Source: Candidatus Rothia avicola
Lineage (GTDB): Bacteria > Actinomycetota > Actinomycetes > Actinomycetales > Micrococcaceae
Assembly (NCBI GenBank): GCA_019115985.1
Contig: DXCN01000032.1
Location: 1 to 64,000, forward strand
Reading direction: 5' to 3'
Length of the DNA stretch: 64,000 bases
Shown: piece after piece, positions 17,665 through 26,700 of the stretch
How the letters are laid out: every line of letters begins with the position of its first letter
Position numbering within the stretch: the stretch's first letter is position 1
Program-made: the position numbers and the translations under genes
Notes under the pieces: generated by a model
The model's database searches: none
What the model was told of the DNA's origin: nothing
Seen by the model: the letters and a program-made list of their open reading frames with translations, nothing else

Positions 17665-18512
17665 TGAGCCACATCGATTTTCAGGACGAAACCCGCTACT
17701 CCGTGCGCAAGGGTAGCTTCCCCGCCCCCAACCCCAACTCCAAGCTGGCCGCCCGCCTTGCCGAGTGCAAGGCTGAGGGGCGTGCTGCCCTCATCGGCTA
17801 TCTGCCGGTGGGCTACCCCAGCGTTGATGAGTCTATCGAGGCTGCGATTGAGATGGGCCGGAACGGGGTCGACATTATCGAGCTGGGCCTGCCCTACTCA
17901 GACCCGGTCATGGACGGCCCCGTGATTCAGCGGGCCACCGTTGAGGCCATTGAGAAGGGCTTCCGCACCGACGACCTCTTCCGTGCGGTCCGCGAGATTA
18001 CCGCCGCTACCGATGCCGTGGTACTGGTGATGACCTACTGGAACCCCGTGCTGCGCCGCGGTGTCGACCGGTTTGCCGAAGAGCTGGCTGCAGCCGGTGG
18101 CGCGGGCCTGATTACCCCCGACCTGGTTCCCGATGAGGCCGCTGACTGGTTTGAAGCGTCCGAGAAGCACGGCCTGGATCGCATCTTCCTGGCAGCTATC
18201 TCATCCAGCCCTGAGCGTCTAGCCCTGATTTCGAAGGCTTCGAGTGGCTTTGTCTACGCTGTCTCTGTCATGGGTGTAACCGGTGCCCGCTCCTCGGTGA
18301 ACACCGCCGCAGAGACCCTGGTAGCTGACCTGCGTGCTGCCGGTGCCCCCGCTGCCTGCGTGGGCCTGGGTGTGTCTAAGCGCGAGCACGTTGAAGAAAT
18401 CGGTGCCTACGCCGACGGCGTGATTGTGGGTACTGCCCTGGTGAGGGCCCTGGCTGAGGGCGGCCCGTCCGCTGTGGGAGCCCTGACCCGCCAGCTGGCC
18501 GGCCGCGAGTAG
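17664..18512 (+). CDS. trpA: Tryptophan synthase alpha subunit
   Basis: Splits indole-3-glycerol phosphate to indole, which is channelled to TrpB. The 282-residue protein carries the catalytic glutamate and aspartate in IIELGLPYSDPVMDGPVIQ, then VMTYWNPVLRRGVDRFAEEL, GLITPDLVPDEA and VYAVSVMGVTGARSSV. A longer frame begins at 17544 inside trpB, but the ATG overlapping the trpB stop is the family start. The lgt gene starts 11 bases downstream, so trpCBA-lgt is probably one transcript. Confidence 0.96.
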   Translation: MSHIDFQDETRYSVRKGSFPAPNPNSKLAARLAECKAEGRAALIGYLPVGYPSVDESIEAAIEMGRNGVDIIELGLPYSDPVMDGPVIQRATVEAIEKGFRTDDLFRAVREITAATDAVVLVMTYWNPVLRRGVDRFAEELAAAGGAGLITPDLVPDEAADWFEASEKHGLDRIFLAAISSSPERLALISKASSGFVYAVSVMGVTGARSSVNTAAETLVADLRAAGAPAACVGLGVSKREHVEEIGAYADGVIVGTALVRALAEGGPSAVGALTRQLAGRE

Positions 18513-18522
18513 GGTAGGGGCT

Positions 18523-19446
18523 GTGACTTCAACTGTTCTTGCATCTATCCCCTCGCCGTCCGTCTCAACCATTGAGCTGGGCCCCCTGACCATCCACTTC
18601 TATGCCCTCTGCATATTGGCGGGTATCGTGGTGTGCATGTGGCTGACCGGCCGCCGCTGGGCCGCCTGGGGCGAGGGCCCCGAGAGGGTCTGGGACGTTG
18701 CCATGTGGGCCATTCCCTCCGGCATCATCGGTGCCCGCCTCTACCACGTGCTGATTACCGACCCGGGCTCCTACTTCGGTGAGGGTGCTGACCCGCTTGA
18801 TATCTTCAAGATTTGGGAGGGCGGTATCGGCATCATGGGCGCGATCTCGGTCGGTGGCCTGGGTGCCTGGTACGCCTGCCGCCGCTACGGCATTTCGCTA
18901 GCTAAGTTCGCGGACGCCGCCGCCCCCGGCATCATGATCGCCCAGGCTATGGGCCGCTGGGGCAACTGGTTTAACCAGGAGCTCTTCGGCAAGCCCACCA
19001 CCCTGCCCTGGGGCCTGGAAATTTCGGCCACATCGCCCAACTTCCCCGACCAGTACCCGGCGGGCACGCTCTTTCACCCAACTTTTCTCTATGAGTCCCT
19101 GTGGAACCTGGTGGGTGCGGCCCTGCTGATTGCCCTGGGCCGCCGCGGCATTTTCCAGCTGGGCCAGACCTTCTGGACCTACGTTGTCTGGTATGGTTTT
19201 GGCCGTCTCATGATTGAGACTTTCTTGCGCATCGACACCGCTGAGATGCTGCTGGGCGTGCGTATTCACGTGTGGACTTCTGGTTCTATCTTCTTGCTGG
19301 GCATCGTCATGTTTGCCCTGATGGGTCTACGAGCGCGCAGACGCGGTGAGCTCCCGGGTGCCTATAGGCAGGGCGCTGTCGTGCCTAACGCAGACGAGCC
19401 TAGCGCGGACGAGCCCGCCCCGGCGTCCGTCCGCTCCGGCACCTAG
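18523..19446 (+). CDS. lgt: Prolipoprotein diacylglyceryl transferase
   Basis: Membrane enzyme that transfers diacylglyceryl from phosphatidylglycerol to the lipobox cysteine of prolipoproteins. The 307-residue protein has about seven transmembrane helices. It carries the Lgt signature GRWGNWFNQELFGKPT (about residues 145-160), an early HFYALCILAG segment, and the essential arginine region GARLYHVLITD. The GTG start is preceded by GTAGGGG. The last 40 residues are charged and variable. The trpA-lgt-gltB order is conserved in Actinobacteria; here cassettes, a kinase and adhP intervene before gltB. Confidence 0.96.
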   Translation: MTSTVLASIPSPSVSTIELGPLTIHFYALCILAGIVVCMWLTGRRWAAWGEGPERVWDVAMWAIPSGIIGARLYHVLITDPGSYFGEGADPLDIFKIWEGGIGIMGAISVGGLGAWYACRRYGISLAKFADAAAPGIMIAQAMGRWGNWFNQELFGKPTTLPWGLEISATSPNFPDQYPAGTLFHPTFLYESLWNLVGAALLIALGRRGIFQLGQTFWTYVVWYGFGRLMIETFLRIDTAEMLLGVRIHVWTSGSIFLLGIVMFALMGLRARRRGELPGAYRQGAVVPNADEPSADEPAPASVRSGT

Positions 19447-19480
19447 CGTAGGTACCCGAGCCTAGCGCCCTCCACGAAAC

Positions 19481-19544
19481 TAATCCGCACTTATTCTGAA
19501 AAGTCCGCAACTAGTTGCGGGTACATCAGAATAAGTGCGGATTA
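19481..19544. repeat. 64-bp nested palindrome, copy 1
   Basis: An outer 19-bp stem (TAATCCGCACTTATTCTGA with its complement) encloses the perfect 16-bp palindrome CCGCAACTAGTTGCGG. It starts 35 bases after the lgt stop. It is followed by CTTTTTGCCCTG, which also follows the other two copies. Copies 2 and 3 differ from it by only one or two internal bases plus the second base. Confidence 0.92.
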
Positions 19545-19569
19545 CTTTTTGCCCTGAGGCAGTAACAAG

Positions 19570-19599
19570 TTGATACGTCTACTTATTAAAAGGTAGGGT
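19570..19599 (+). promoter_or_regulatory. Cassette promoter 1
   Basis: -35 TTGATA (19570-19575), 18-base spacer, -10 TAGGGT (19594-19599), followed by AGAGGTA. About 34 of 40 bases match the promoter at 20300, including spacing. Confidence 0.6.
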
Positions 19600-19630
19600 A
19601 GAGGTAGTCAGCTTCAAAGAGGAGGTAAAC

Positions 19631-20083
19631 ATGAAGTATTCATCTTTCCCAAATCTCACAACGGTTCCGGCGTATCTACTGTCTTCTGCCCTGTGCGCGT
19701 TGGCAAGTTACGGGCTGCTTGCCTCGCTTGGAACAGTATTTTCTTCGCGATTTTTCGAGCCTGGGCTAACGGTTTTGTTCGGAGCCTGGTGTGGTGTCGC
19801 ACTGGCGTTCTTGGCTCTGCACCACCGGGTAAAGGTTGAATTTGAACAATCAGATGGTGCAAATCGCCGTGGAAACTTCGATTCCTGGCTACCTGGTAAC
19901 CCTGTTGAAGCTGCGGTGGCACTGCTGATATATGGTTGTGCCGTCAATGGTGCTGTATATGTACTTGCGTCAATGGCTGAGGTAGATTTCACCTGGTTCA
20001 CGGCACTCATGGGGCTAGTGGCAGCACTTCCGTTCGCAGCTGCTGGTTTTAACCGAAACCTAGCTCGCGGTGGTAACGCCTAA
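19631..20083 (+). CDS. Small multi-TM membrane protein of unknown function (cassette 1)
   Basis: Not recognised. The 150-residue product is strongly hydrophobic, with about four predicted membrane segments at residues 10-30, 40-60, 82-102 and 110-132. Two charged loops separate them (HHRVKVEFEQSDGANRRGNF is the longer). The start is supported by an excellent ribosome binding site (AGAGGAGG) seven bases before ATG. Base composition is lower in G+C than lgt and gltB, suggesting recent acquisition. It forms a self-contained unit: own promoter, one gene, and a 64-bp palindrome on each side. Export or immunity roles are possible but nothing in the sequence decides. Confidence 0.7.
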   Translation: MKYSSFPNLTTVPAYLLSSALCALASYGLLASLGTVFSSRFFEPGLTVLFGAWCGVALAFLALHHRVKVEFEQSDGANRRGNFDSWLPGNPVEAAVALLIYGCAVNGAVYVLASMAEVDFTWFTALMGLVAALPFAAAGFNRNLARGGNA

Positions 20084-20093
20084 CCAGGGCGTC

Positions 20094-20157
20094 TGATCCG
20101 CACTTATTCTGAAAAGTCCGCAACTAGTTGCGGGTACATCAGAATAAATGCGGATTA
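20094..20157. repeat. 64-bp nested palindrome, copy 2
   Basis: Same structure as copy 1, beginning 11 bases after the cassette 1 stop. The 27 bases that begin with its terminal TTA match the last codons of the aph gene next to copy 3 with one mismatch, although no aph gene is present here. This looks like a duplicated edge. Confidence 0.92.
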
Positions 20158-20216
20158 CTTTTTGCCCTGGGCCAGTCTGGTATGTCTCTCGGGGTTACCA
20201 CCTGCGGCAGCTGGCT

Positions 20217-20287
20217 AAGACCCTACTCTTTTTCTCTTGACCCTACAGATTATCTCGGGGTGAAGAGAGAAGAGGTAGGGTCTTTTT
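20217..20287. terminator. Intrinsic terminator between cassettes
   Basis: Long arms (20217-20238 and 20262-20283; AAGACCCTACTC...GGTAGGGTCTT) followed by TTTTT and preceded by an A/T-rich flank, so it may work in both directions. It insulates the cassette 2 promoter from upstream transcription. Confidence 0.8.
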
Positions 20288-20299
20288 CCCCTTAATAAA

Positions 20300-20329
20300 T
20301 TGATATGCTTGCTTATCAAAAGGTAGGGT
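20300..20329 (+). promoter_or_regulatory. Cassette promoter 2 with palindromic spacer
   Basis: -35 TTGATA (20300-20305) and -10 TAGGGT (20324-20329), 18-base spacer. TTGATA-N8-TATCAA forms an inverted repeat covering the -35 and spacer, a possible operator. The layout is almost identical to the promoter at 19570. Confidence 0.6.
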
Positions 20330-20394
20330 AGAGGTAAATATTATATAATCGCGTCAACGAATGCCAGTAGATGTGAAAGAGGTGGTGTCTAGAT

Positions 20395-20811
20395 ATGAAG
20401 CGACAGCGCTTACAAATGCTTGGGCTGGCGGGAATGATGCTCCTGTCTGGTTGTTCCGCGTCTGAATCCGGGGATGATGCAGTGAGTCTGGAACCACCTG
20501 CGGATGCTTATGCGTGGACTCCAATGACTAAAGGTTTTGACCGTTCAGAAATAACCCTCTCCCTTGGGCAGGGCAGGGCGTATTCTATTAGTGCTCAGTG
20601 TGGTGGCGAAGAGGGCACCGGCTTTACTGTCGATCTTTCATACGAAGATGGTACGTCTATTGCTAGTTATCAGCTTCAGTGCCCACAGCAAATTAATGAA
20701 TCTTTAGGTGTGACTAGAGACGAGCGAGTAACAATGGCAGTTTCTGCACTAGACGGAAAAGACCTACCTACACATAACTCGTATGCGAGTATTCTGGGCG
20801 ATGGTGAATAG
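20395..20811 (+). CDS. Predicted lipoprotein of unknown function (cassette 2)
   Basis: A 138-residue secreted lipoprotein. The signal peptide has a basic start (MKRQRLQ), a hydrophobic core and a lipobox LLSGC with the lipidated cysteine at residue 20. The mature part is acidic, with two further cysteines (in SAQCGGEEG and LQCPQQ) that could form a disulfide. No family was recognised. A purine-rich GAAAGAGGTGG lies upstream of the ATG with slightly long spacing. The body is A+T-richer than the backbone genes. It is enclosed by palindrome copies 2 and 3 and driven by its own promoter. It would be a substrate of Lgt, encoded just upstream. Confidence 0.75.
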   Translation: MKRQRLQMLGLAGMMLLSGCSASESGDDAVSLEPPADAYAWTPMTKGFDRSEITLSLGQGRAYSISAQCGGEEGTGFTVDLSYEDGTSIASYQLQCPQQINESLGVTRDERVTMAVSALDGKDLPTHNSYASILGDGE

Positions 20812-20829
20812 CACCTACACACTAGAACC

Positions 20830-20893
20830 TGATCCGCACTTATTCTGAAAAGTCCGCAACTAGTTGCGGGTAAATCAGAATAAGTGCGGATTA
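20830..20893. repeat. 64-bp nested palindrome, copy 3
   Basis: Same structure as copies 1 and 2. Its last three bases are the stop codon of the converging aph gene, so this copy is probably the original location and the aph 3' end part of the duplicated unit. It also lies where transcripts of cassette 2 and aph meet. Confidence 0.92.
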
Positions 20894-21913
20894 CTTTTTG
20901 CCCTGGGCCAGCCTGGTGAGCAGGGCGGACGCGCGGTGGGCCCGCATGCTCACCAATGACGAGTTCGTAGAGTTACTGGGCTTCTGCATCGAAGCGTAGA
21001 GATAGTAGCCCGCCAAGGCGACAACAGTAGCCTGCAGGAACTCGAGCGCAGGGCGCCCGGATGCCGGCATCAGCTCGTATACCTCAGCGAGAGTCAGCTC
21101 GGGGTCAGCAATCAGAGCATCAGTTGCCACCGAGGCCCAGTCAATGTGGGTGTTACCCACCGTTGCCCAAGGCCAGTCAATCAAAACGGCCTCGCCGGTG
21201 GGACGAATCAGAATGTTGTCACCCCGCAAATCGGTGTGCACATAGGAGCTCCCTGTCAGATGGGCAACCAGATGCTTGTCTGCAAAGGCGGCAAACTCGG
21301 AGGCCTTCAGATTGATAAAGGGCAGTAGCTGCACTAGCTGCTGGTAGGGATCAGTGGCCTGAACATAGGCCAGGTGCTCCAGAGTTACACCCTGAGCGAG
21401 TTTGTGCCAGAAGATGAGTTCCTCGGTCAGGTCGGCTTCGGTAGTCGGGAGGCTTAGGCTTGGGTCGACCGGAACCCGGCTCATGCTCTCTAAGGCCCGA
21501 AAAACAGCGGCCAGTTCCTCCTTCTGCCAGGGGCTTTCCGGGTGCCGCCCCTCGATATCTTCCAGAAGCAGGGCAACCCAGCCTGCGCCGTCCGCCCCTG
21601 AAAAATCGCGGGTAGCAAGGACGGCCGGGGTCGGGGTGCTGCTGGGGAAGGACGCGGTGATGCGGCCCTCCTGCCGGTGCAGGTTAGCCGTGTGAGGGTG
21701 GAGGCTAGCGTCAACAGCCTTGAGGAAAGCCCTGCGCCCGCTTGCGGTCACTAGGCGGTCGGCGGTGCCCAGGCTGTACCCGCCGCTTTGCGACTCGGCG
21801 CCTATTACGGGGCTGCCTAGCTCTTTCTCAACCCACGCCTGTACGGAACGGGGGAGGTCTGCCCAGGTGGCGCGTTGGGTAGAGAGCTCTGCCGGGGATG
21901 TCTGGTCACTCAT
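20891..21913 (-). CDS. Aminoglycoside phosphotransferase-family kinase
   Basis: APH/choline-kinase-fold protein of about 340 residues; substrate unknown. The catalytic Brenner motif is YVHTDLRGDNILI and the metal-binding motif is VLIDWPWATVG, both complete, so it should be an active kinase. The nucleotide-binding N-lobe is recognisable up to about residue 130. The frame runs up to 21943, but ATG at 21913 (MSDQTSPAEL) is a likelier start. Such proteins are common in Actinobacteria and are more often metabolite kinases than resistance enzymes, so no resistance is claimed. Its stop codon is the last triplet of palindrome copy 3. Confidence 0.82.
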   Translation of the reverse strand: MSDQTSPAELSTQRATWADLPRSVQAWVEKELGSPVIGAESQSGGYSLGTADRLVTASGRRAFLKAVDASLHPHTANLHRQEGRITASFPSSTPTPAVLATRDFSGADGAGWVALLLEDIEGRHPESPWQKEELAAVFRALESMSRVPVDPSLSLPTTEADLTEELIFWHKLAQGVTLEHLAYVQATDPYQQLVQLLPFINLKASEFAAFADKHLVAHLTGSSYVHTDLRGDNILIRPTGEAVLIDWPWATVGNTHIDWASVATDALIADPELTLAEVYELMPASGRPALEFLQATVVALAGYYLYASMQKPSNSTNSSLVSMRAHRASALLTRLAQGKK

Positions 21914-22095
21914 GGCTCTAGTGTAGCTATCAGGTGCTGCCAATGGCAGTACATCTCTCTTTGTCGCTCTTAGTGCAGTTTGCGCCGTAACAGAGCAGAA
22001 AAAATCCTAGAGCCCTGGTGCGTAGCCACACTAAACACCTAGTCTTTAAGTGAGCCACAACACTCTAATAGGTTTATTTTGTAAGGAGCTATCAC

Positions 22096-23139
22096 ATGGC
22101 CACCATGAAAGCCGTTGTTGTTTCTGACCGCCTCGATGGAACCGTAGACATCAAGGACGTCCCCGTACCCGAAGTAGGGCACGGGCAGGTGCTTGCCAAG
22201 ATTGAATACTCAGGTATTTGCCACACCGACCTGCATGTGGCAGCCAGCGATTTCGGTGAAAAGCCCGGCCGTATTCTGGGTCATGAGGGCGTTGGCATTA
22301 TCACCGAAGTGGGCCCCGGCGTTGAGCACCTTAAGGTGGGCGACCGTGTCTGCGTTCCCTGGTTCTTCAAGGGTTGCGGCCACTGCGAATACTGCACAGA
22401 CGGCCGCGAAACCTTCTGCCGCTCCGTCATCAACGCTGGCTACACCGCCGACGGTGGCATGAGTGAATATACCCTGCTCTACGCTGACTACACCGTTAAG
22501 GTCCCTGATGCCCTCGACCCGGTCGAGGCAACCTCTATTACCTGTGCGGGTGTGACCACCTACAAGGCTGTGAAGGAAAGCGGCGTGCGCCCCGGTCAGT
22601 GGATTGTCTGCTTTGGTGCTGGCGGCCTGGGCAACCTCTCTGTGCAGTATGCCAAGAACGTCTTTGGTGCCCAGGTTATTGCCGTTGATCTCAATGAAGA
22701 TAAGCTGCTACTGGCTAAGGACAGCGGTGCAGATGTAGTCATCAACGCCAAAAACGTTGAAGACGTTGTAGAAGAAATCAAGAACACCACCGGCGGCGCT
22801 GGTGCCCACGTAGCTGTCGTCACCGCCGTGGCTAAGGCCGCCTTCAACCAGGCCGTTGACTCTGTACGCGCCGGGGGCACCGTGGTCGCCGTAGGTCTGC
22901 CCACCGAGTCCATGGACCTCAACATCCCCCGCCTGGTGCTCGACGGCATTAAGGTGCAGGGTTCCCTGGTGGGTACCCGTCAGGATCTCGCCGAGGCCTT
23001 CGAATTTGGCGCCCAGGGGCGCGTCAAGCCCGTGGTTCAGCTGCGCCCGGTCGAAGATGCCCAGGCAATCTTTGACGAAATGCACGCTGGCTTAATTAAC
23101 GGACGCATGGTGCTCGACTTTACGGGGGCAACCCGCTAA
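22096..23139 (+). CDS. adhP: Zinc-dependent alcohol dehydrogenase
   Basis: NAD-dependent medium-chain alcohol dehydrogenase of the AdhP type, interconverting primary alcohols and aldehydes. The 347-residue product shows the catalytic zinc site ([11 protein letters not shown] and [12 protein letters not shown]). The four-cysteine structural zinc site is in [20 protein letters not shown], and the Rossmann motif is [14 protein letters not shown]. An AAGGAG site precedes the ATG. It stands alone between the aph kinase and gltB and ends in a strong terminator. The substrate is inferred from family similarity. Confidence 0.93.
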   Translation: MATMKAVVVSDRLDGTVDIKDVPVPEVGHGQVLAKIEYSGICHTDLHVAASDFGEKPGRILGHEGVGIITEVGPGVEHLKVGDRVCVPWFFKGCGHCEYCTDGRETFCRSVINAGYTADGGMSEYTLLYADYTVKVPDALDPVEATSITCAGVTTYKAVKESGVRPGQWIVCFGAGGLGNLSVQYAKNVFGAQVIAVDLNEDKLLLAKDSGADVVINAKNVEDVVEEIKNTTGGAGAHVAVVTAVAKAAFNQAVDSVRAGGTVVAVGLPTESMDLNIPRLVLDGIKVQGSLVGTRQDLAEAFEFGAQGRVKPVVQLRPVEDAQAIFDEMHAGLINGRMVLDFTGATR

Positions 23140-23154
23140 ATCGCCTACCGGCCG

Positions 23155-23190
23155 AGTGGGGCTCTGGAGCTTTCCAGGGCCCCACTTTTC
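23155..23190 (+). terminator. Intrinsic terminator after adhP
   Basis: Stem AGTGGGGCTCTGGA/TCCAGGGCCCCACT with a four-base loop, followed by a short T tract. Confidence 0.85.
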
Positions 23191-23409
23191 TAATCTCTAT
23201 ATGAAATATTTATCTCATATATCAAGATTCAAAGTTTCGAGTCTGTTTCAATTTACCGCCGCTGCGTAACGTCGCCCTGTGAATAATTACGCAAAATATT
23301 CATGACCTAATCTGGTTTTTCCTAGGTCACACGGGCTCAATTTCTAGACAAAGAACGTATCTAGTAGGGGAGCGACCCCAATCCCATCCGTGTAACGCCC
23401 AGCTGCCTG

Positions 23410-23438
23410 TTGAATCTTTACACGCAGGGGCGTATAAA
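23410..23438 (+). promoter_or_regulatory. Probable gltB promoter
   Basis: -35 TTGAAT (23410-23415), 17-base spacer, -10 TATAAA (23433-23438). Transcription would start about 260 bases before gltB, leaving a long leader. The A+T-rich 23190-23400 stretch upstream holds no gene. Confidence 0.6.
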
Positions 23439-23444
23439 TTTACA

Positions 23445-23704
23445 CATACGTAACGAAGTCTCTAGAGACTGATGGACGATGACCCTCGCACCTACCCGAA
23501 TGCGAGGCGAACCGTAGGCTCAGGCCCCCACCCAGGCGTCCTTGAGTCACCACACGCTCCATCGTCACAGCGAGGCGACCACCGACATCTTGTGCTGCAA
23601 GGGAGCGGCTAAACCGCAGGCGTCCTGTGCCATCAGCTCCCGTGCGCCAGCCGTTTAGCCCACTCCATCGGCACCAGAGCCCAACGTAAGTAGGAACGGC
23701 CCAC
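23445..23704 (+). promoter_or_regulatory. Long structured leader of gltBD
   Basis: About 260 bases between the predicted start and the gltB ATG contain several pairing elements: CCTCGCA/TGCGAGG (around 23484-23507), GACGATG (around 23473) with CATCGTC (around 23571), and GGCTAAAC (around 23608) with GTTTAGCC (around 23652). There is no convincing ORF. The length and structure suggest a regulatory RNA element, but I recognise no known riboswitch class. Confidence 0.45.
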
Positions 23705-26700
23705 ATGAGTCACACCACGCTCGGCAGCGCAGACCACGCCGATAAGACCTTCACCCAGGACCCCCACACCCTCGGGCACGCCCCTTCACCCTTCACCACC
23801 TTTGCCTCCATTCCCGAGGCCACCGGCCTCTACAGCCCTGAGAATGAAAAGGACGCCTGTGGCCTGGCCATGATTGCCACCCTGCGCGGCACCCCCGGCC
23901 ACGACATCGTCGATCACGCACTGACAGCCCTGCGCCGTCTGGAGCACCGCGGTGCTGTGGGCGCGGACGAGGGCACCGGCGACGGCGCCGGTATTCTGCT
24001 GCAGATTCCCGATGCCTTCCTGCGCGAGGTCGTGGACTTCGACCTGCCCGAACTCGGCAAGTACGCCGTGGGTACCGCCTACCTACCCACCGGTGGTGAG
24101 AACGCCGAGGAGCTCAAAGAGGGCCTGACCCAGATTGCCCAGCGCGAGGGCCTGCGCGTGCTCGGCTGGCGCGAGGTGCCGGTCAAGGCCGATATCGTCG
24201 GTAAGGCTGCCCGCGAGGTCATGCCCTACTTCGTGCAGATGTTCATCGCTGAAGCCTCCGGCGAAGATCTGGACGCCGTCAACGCCCCCTTCACCGGCCA
24301 CATCCCCGTCATCAACCTGGACGAAGATTCAGAGCGCCGCCAGCTCGACCAGAAGGCCTTCCGCGTGCGCAAGCGGGCCCAGCACAAACTCGGTGTCTAC
24401 TTCCCCTCCTTCTCATCGCGCACCATCGTTTACAAGGGCATGCTGACCACCGCGCAGCTTGAACCCTTCTACCCGGATCTCTCCGACCCGCGTTTTGCCA
24501 CCAAGCTGGCGATCGTCCACTCGCGTTTCTCGACCAACACCTTCCCCTCCTGGCCCCTGGCCCAGCCCTTCCGCACCATCGCCCACAACGGCGAAATCAA
24601 CACGGTCAAGGGCAACCGCAACTGGATGCGCGCTCGCCAGTCCCAGCTCAAGTCCCCGGTTCTGGGCCGCAACCCCGAAGAGCTCTTCCCGATTTGCTCG
24701 GTGGGTGCCTCTGACTCCCAGAGCTTCGACGAAGTTGCTGAACTGCTCATGCTCTCGGGCCGTTCGGCTGCCCAGGTACTGATGATGATGGTTCCCGAGG
24801 CCTGGGAAAACCACGAAACCATGGACGAGGACCGCCGCGCCTTCTACCGCTACCATTCCTCCCTCATGGAGCCCTGGGACGGCCCCGCCGCCATTGCTTT
24901 TACGGACGGCGATAACGTCGGCTCCGTGCTGGACCGCAACGGTCTGCGCCCCGGCCGCTACTGGGTCACCGACGAGGGCCTGGTCATTCTGGCTTCTGAG
25001 GTCGGCGTGGTCGACATGCCCGAAGAGAAGATCGTTGAGAAGGGCCGCGTGTCGCCCGGCAAGATGTTCTTCGTTGACACCAAGGCAGGACGCCTGGTGC
25101 CCGACGAAGAGGTTAAGGCAACTGTTGCTGCCGCGCAGCCCTGGAAGCAGTGGGCCGATGAGAACATCGTTGACCTGGCCGATCTGCCCGAGCGTGAGCA
25201 CATCCGCGCCTCCCGCAAGTCGATTCTCAAGCGTCAGCAGACCTTCGGCTACACCGAAGAAGAGCTGCGGAAGATTCTCGCCCCGATGGCTGAGACTGGC
25301 GCTGAGCCCATCTACGCCATGGGTACCGATACCCCCATTGCGGTGCTCTCCACCCGCCACCGCCTACTCTTTGACTACTTTGTGCAGTCCTTTGCCCAGG
25401 TGACCAACCCGCCGCTGGACTCCATCCGTGAAGAGCTGGTGACCAGCCTCAAGACCTCTATCGGTGCCGACGGCAACCTGCTGCGTAACGGCCGCGTCAA
25501 GGTCCAGCACGTGGGGCTTAACTTCCCCGTCATCAATAACGACGAACTCGATAAGATTGCCCACATCGAGGACGAGGACGGCATGCCCGCCGCCCTCAAG
25601 GTCAGCGGCCTCTACCCGGCTCACGGGGGAGAAGAAGCCCTGCGCGCCCGTATCGCTGAAATCTGCGAAAAGGTTTCTGCCGCGGTTGAACGCGGCGTGC
25701 AGTTCCTGATTCTTTCAGACCGTAACTCCAACGGCGCCTGGGCGCCCATCCCGTCCCTGCTGCTGACCAGCGCCGTCCACCACCACCTGCTGCGCTCAGC
25801 TACCCGCACCAAGGTCGCTCTGATTGTTGAAGCGGGCGATGTGCGCGAGGTCCACCACGTTGCCACCCTGATTGGCTACGGCGCCTCGGCAGTCAACCCC
25901 TACCTGGCCATGGAATCAGTTGAAGAGCTGGTAGCCCAGGGTGAAATCACCGGTGTGACCGAGTCCGAAGCGGTCTACAACCTGATCAAGGCTCTGGGTA
26001 AGGGCCTGCAGAAGATTATGTCCAAGATGGGTATCTCCACCGTCTCCTCCTACTGCGGTGCGCAGACCTTCGAGGCCCTTGGCCTCTCCCAGCAGGTCGT
26101 TGACCAGTTCTTCACCGGCACCCACTCCCAGATGGACGGCGTGGGCCTGGACGTCATCGAAGCTGAAACCTGCAAGCGCCACCACGACGCCTACCCCGAC
26201 GACGGCGTCTCCGTACCCTACCGCGCCCTGGAAACCGGCGGTGAGTACGACTGGCGCCGCGAGGGCCCGCCCCATCTCTTCAACCCCCAGACCATCTTCC
26301 GTCTGCAGCACTCGACCAAGACCCGTCGCTACGACATCTTCAAGTCCTACACTAAGCTAGTCGATGACCAGGCCAAGGACCTGATGACCCTGCGCGGCCT
26401 CTTCACCTTCACCGAAGACCGCACCCCCATCTCCATCGACGAGGTCGAGCCCGTCAGCGAGATTGTCAAGCGCTTCTCCACCGGTGCTATGAGCTACGGC
26501 TCCATCTCCAAGGAAGCCCACGAGACCCTGGCGATCGCCATGAACCGCCTGGGTGCTAAGTCCAACACCGGCGAGGGTGGCGAGGACGTCGACCGTCTGC
26601 TCGACCCTGAACGTCGATCCGCCATCAAGCAGGTAGCCTCCGGCCGCTTCGGCGTCACCTCCCTCTACCTGACCAACGCCGACGACATCCAGATCAAGAT

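Noticed and set aside
19481..20893. Classical integron with attC sites
   Set aside because: The palindromes lack the conserved attC core motifs at both ends, are nearly identical to one another rather than variable, and no integrase gene is present.
20891..21913. Aminoglycoside resistance gene
   Set aside because: The fold motifs are those of the APH superfamily, but most actinobacterial members are metabolite kinases and no resistance-specific feature is visible.
23440..23706. 88-codon minus-strand frame in the gltB leader
   Set aside because: No ribosome binding site or recognisable sequence; the region is better explained as a structured leader.
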